Positions 61,801-64,000 of a stretch of 64,000 nucleotides of DNA are shown piece by piece (positions within the stretch are counted from its first letter, which is position 1; each line of letters opens with the position of its first letter). The position numbers and the translations under genes are program-made. The stretch covers positions 1-64,000 of the forward strand of contig USOX01000001.1 of assembly GCA_900556485.1 (NCBI GenBank), in the 5' to 3' direction. The stretch is from an uncultured Dysgonomonas sp. GTDB lineage: Bacteria; Bacteroidota; Bacteroidia; Bacteroidales; Dysgonomonadaceae. The notes beneath the pieces are model-generated. The model worked only from the letters and a program-made list of their open reading frames with translations. It searched no databases and was not told where the DNA came from.

Positions 61801-63414
61801 ATGAAAAGAAATATGATATACAGAAAATATAGCCTTATCGTAATGACGGCTATATGCATGTTACTGATTTCTGGATGTACGGATAATTTTGATGATATAA
61901 ACCGTCCGCGCACCCCAACCGAAGAAGAGGCAAAAGGAGACTTCTTTTACATCGGTGTGCATTATAGAGCCTTGCAAAATGGTGTTATTCTATCGCCAGC
62001 AAACCGATATCAATATGATGAAAACCTTTCGGGACAACCATATGCACGTTATCTCACAATTACAAAAGATAACTGGAATATGACAAACTTTGGTGTATTC
62101 AATGCCTCCGATCAATTTTTAAATAACTTGTTTAACTTCCATATGACTGATATTTATGGGGCTTGGTTCGAGCTAAAACGGTTATTGACAGAAGAAGATG
62201 ATAAACAAAACCATTATTCGTGGGCATGGGCTGAGCTGCTTCGTGTGGCGGCAGTGCATCGTATAACGGATATATACGGGCCTATTCCTTATAGTAAGAT
62301 AAAGGAGAATTCGGGAACTTTACAGGTAGCCTATGATAGTCAGGAAGATGTATACAAAGGATTGTTCGAAGATCTTAATAAAGCTATCAATATATTGACG
62401 GAATACGTACAATCGGGAGCCGCATCGCAAGTATCGGCATTCAAAGAATATGATATGGTATATGGCGGTGATTTTGCCAAATGGCTCAAATTTGCCAATT
62501 CTCTAAAACTGCGTATGGCTATGCGTATAGCTTATGTGGATGAAGAAAATTCTAAAAAATATGCGAAAGAAGCTCTGACAAACCCAGGAGGTATCATTAC
62601 ATCGAATGATGATAATGCACAGCTTAGTGTCTTTCCTAATCCTCTGTTTACAATGTGGGGAGCATATGCAGATACCCGTGCCTGTGCCGAAATTATGGCA
62701 TATATGAAGGGGTATGAAGATCCTCGTTTGGGATTATATTTCCAGAAGGCTGCCGGTAAAGATGAATATCTGGGTATGCGTTTGGGTATTGCTATCTCTA
62801 ATCACGCATGGGCTACGGGATTTTCGGCTCCACAAACACAGGAAAACGATCCTTTACTATGGATGAATGCAGCTGAAATGGCCTTTATAAAAGCAGAAGG
62901 TAAAGCTGTATGGAAATGGGATTTCGTAACAGAGTCAGCAGGAGATCTTTATAATGAAGGAATAAAACTTTCTTTTACTCAATGGGGATCAACAGATGCC
63001 GCAGCCACTAGTTATTATGGCAATAGTACAAGAAAACCTGCAGCTTTTAATGATGATGGTAATGCAGCATTATCACCAAGTTCGATAACTATAAAATGGG
63101 ATGAATCTGCAACAGATGAAATAAAGCAAGAGCGTATTCTTACTCAAAAATGGCTGGCGCTTTTCCCTCTTGGAAACGAAGCCTGGGCAGAGAATCGCAG
63201 AACAGGATATCCACGCTTCTTCCCTACAGTGGTAAGCCATAACCCAGATCCTTTATTGAAAACGCGCGGAGCTTCCCGAATACCATATGCTCCACAAGAG
63301 GCCTTAGATAATTCTGTAAATTACAGTAAAGCCCTTGAATTGTTAGGTAGTAACAAGGATGATTATAGTACAAGGCTTTGGTGGGATAAAAAAGCCAATA
63401 AACCAAACTTTTAG
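61801..63414 (+). CDS. SusD/RagB-family glycan-binding lipoprotein
   Basis: This 537-residue lipoprotein has the lipobox LLISGC (about residues 18-23). TPR-like helices appear in WAWAELLRVAAVHRITDIYGPIPYSKI, and later YDMVYGGDFAKWLKFANSLKLRMAMRIAYV is typical of the SusD-like 2 subgroup. It caps the SusC barrel and presents oligosaccharide. The C-terminal part keeps the family pattern WLALFPLGNEAWAENRRTGYPRF. It lies 19 nt after susC. Confidence 0.93.
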   Translation: MKRNMIYRKYSLIVMTAICMLLISGCTDNFDDINRPRTPTEEEAKGDFFYIGVHYRALQNGVILSPANRYQYDENLSGQPYARYLTITKDNWNMTNFGVFNASDQFLNNLFNFHMTDIYGAWFELKRLLTEEDDKQNHYSWAWAELLRVAAVHRITDIYGPIPYSKIKENSGTLQVAYDSQEDVYKGLFEDLNKAINILTEYVQSGAASQVSAFKEYDMVYGGDFAKWLKFANSLKLRMAMRIAYVDEENSKKYAKEALTNPGGIITSNDDNAQLSVFPNPLFTMWGAYADTRACAEIMAYMKGYEDPRLGLYFQKAAGKDEYLGMRLGIAISNHAWATGFSAPQTQENDPLLWMNAAEMAFIKAEGKAVWKWDFVTESAGDLYNEGIKLSFTQWGSTDAAATSYYGNSTRKPAAFNDDGNAALSPSSITIKWDESATDEIKQERILTQKWLALFPLGNEAWAENRRTGYPRFFPTVVSHNPDPLLKTRGASRIPYAPQEALDNSVNYSKALELLGSNKDDYSTRLWWDKKANKPNF

Positions 63415-63434
63415 ATTAAAAAACGGACAAAAAT

Positions 63435-64000
63435 ATGAAAACATCAATAATAAAATATAGAAAAATCATAGGCCGTTTGGTTTTGCCATTACTGGCTGCT
63501 ATGGTATTATTCAGTTCGTGTGACGACTGGACCGATCTTGAGTCGAAATATGAACCTGATCAAATAGGATTGGGTGAGGGAAAAGACGAAGCATATTATG
63601 CAAACCTAAGGGCTTATAAAGCAACTATGCGCGACCGTAAGATATCGTGGGGATGGTATAGTGGATGGACTGCAGAAGGTTCTTATATGCTTAATTCGCT
63701 GGCTGGTGTTGCCGACAGTCTTGACATTATCGCATTGTGGGGTAGCAACTGGAAACGTATGACTCCGGCAATGGCCGCAGATCTTAAATATGTTAAGGAA
63801 GTAAAGGGCACAAAAGTAATAACTACCCACCTTATGGGAGGTATAAACTGGCTTGATTATTTACCGGAGGATGTGCCGGAAGATAAATGGGAAGAATGGT
63901 ATGGCTGGGAAGGTGAGCTGAGACCTAAAAATTCGTATGGATCAGACGACACATGGGTGGCTGTTACAGAGAAACAGGAGGCAGCTATACGCAAATACAC
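63435..64000 (+). CDS. GH18-like surface lipoprotein, 3' truncated by the window
   Basis: It starts at the ATG 63435; 188 complete codons are visible. The signal peptide LVLPLLAAMVLFSSC has a lipobox FSSC. The following RKISWGWYSGWTAEG, then SLAGVADSLDIIALWGSNWKRMTPAMAADLKYVKEVKGTKVITTHL, resembles the first strands of GH18 endo-beta-N-acetylglucosaminidase-type barrels in Bacteroides N-glycan loci. The diagnostic DxxDxDxE would lie outside the window, so it could be an active enzyme or a non-catalytic GH18-like glycan-binding protein. Confidence 0.75.
   Translation, partial: MKTSIIKYRKIIGRLVLPLLAAMVLFSSCDDWTDLESKYEPDQIGLGEGKDEAYYANLRAYKATMRDRKISWGWYSGWTAEGSYMLNSLAGVADSLDIIALWGSNWKRMTPAMAADLKYVKEVKGTKVITTHLMGGINWLDYLPEDVPEDKWEEWYGWEGELRPKNSYGSDDTWVAVTEKQEAAIRKY

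Noticed and set aside
1..64000. CRISPR arrays, insertion sequences, rRNA genes
   Set aside because: No regularly spaced direct repeats, transposase motifs or rRNA landmarks were found on either strand.

Overview
The window looks like a chromosomal segment of a Bacteroidales bacterium, most like a Dysgonomonas-type genus. The evidence is AT-rich DNA, promoters of the Bacteroidetes type (TTG/TTTG, about 19-20 nt, then TAnnTTTG), a SusC/SusD locus with its own ECF sigma factor and FecR anti-sigma, a BACON-domain lipoprotein, HU-CCDC81/SPOR and GH3-type proteins, and a tig-clpP-clpX-recQ-coaD block. The genus is an inference; no rRNA gene is present.

Layout. 1-3516 is a compact, co-directional accessory cassette (five genes, the first cut by the window edge) resembling the tail-fibre/surface end of a prophage. 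It closes with a strong terminator and includes a small protein built of 18-residue repeats. 3714-5564 encodes an SLC13-type transporter. 5566-21677 is a long leftward surface-polysaccharide locus. It starts with Wza and Wzc, continues through seven tightly packed genes for a CMP-legionaminic-acid (sialic-acid-like) pathway, and then enters a very AT-rich block of flippase, polymerase, a probable sialyltransferase and two other glycosyltransferases, ending in a free-methionine sulfoxide reductase. gmhA, an HU/SPOR protein and small housekeeping genes (PPOX, Nudix, cupin, cyclophilin) follow.

25943-26570 is intergenic and holds an imperfect palindromic element of about 430 bp. Then come pyrH, frr, rsgA, two small genes, cardiolipin synthase, a thioredoxin-like protein, the GDP-L-fucose genes gmd-fcl, an OmpA protein, and the oxidative pentose-phosphate operon gnd-zwf-pgl. 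A BACON lipoprotein (leftward) is preceded by unusual tRNA-like sequences (41793-42083). An unrecognised gene, a GH3-family protein and a Crp/Fnr regulator follow on the minus strand.

From 45.6 kb rightward lie tig, clpP, clpX, recQ, coaD and a C-terminal protease. Then come a leftward MsrB-MsrA lipoprotein with a small HExxH membrane protein, rmuC, and a polysaccharide utilisation locus (ECF sigma, FecR, SusC, SusD and the start of a GH18-like lipoprotein), possibly aimed at GlcNAc-containing glycans such as N-glycans.

The observations most worth a second look are: a T-arm-first (circularly permuted) tRNA-Leu-like sequence behind a promoter; a predicted antisense RNA in the susC leader; a divergent predicted CMP-sialyltransferase paired with the legionaminic acid pathway; the large palindromic element; a possible leaderless HU/SPOR mRNA; and a predicted small RNA whose promoter shares an ATGTT-N4-AACAT dyad with the Crp/Fnr gene. 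All functional calls are by motif reading, not by database search.
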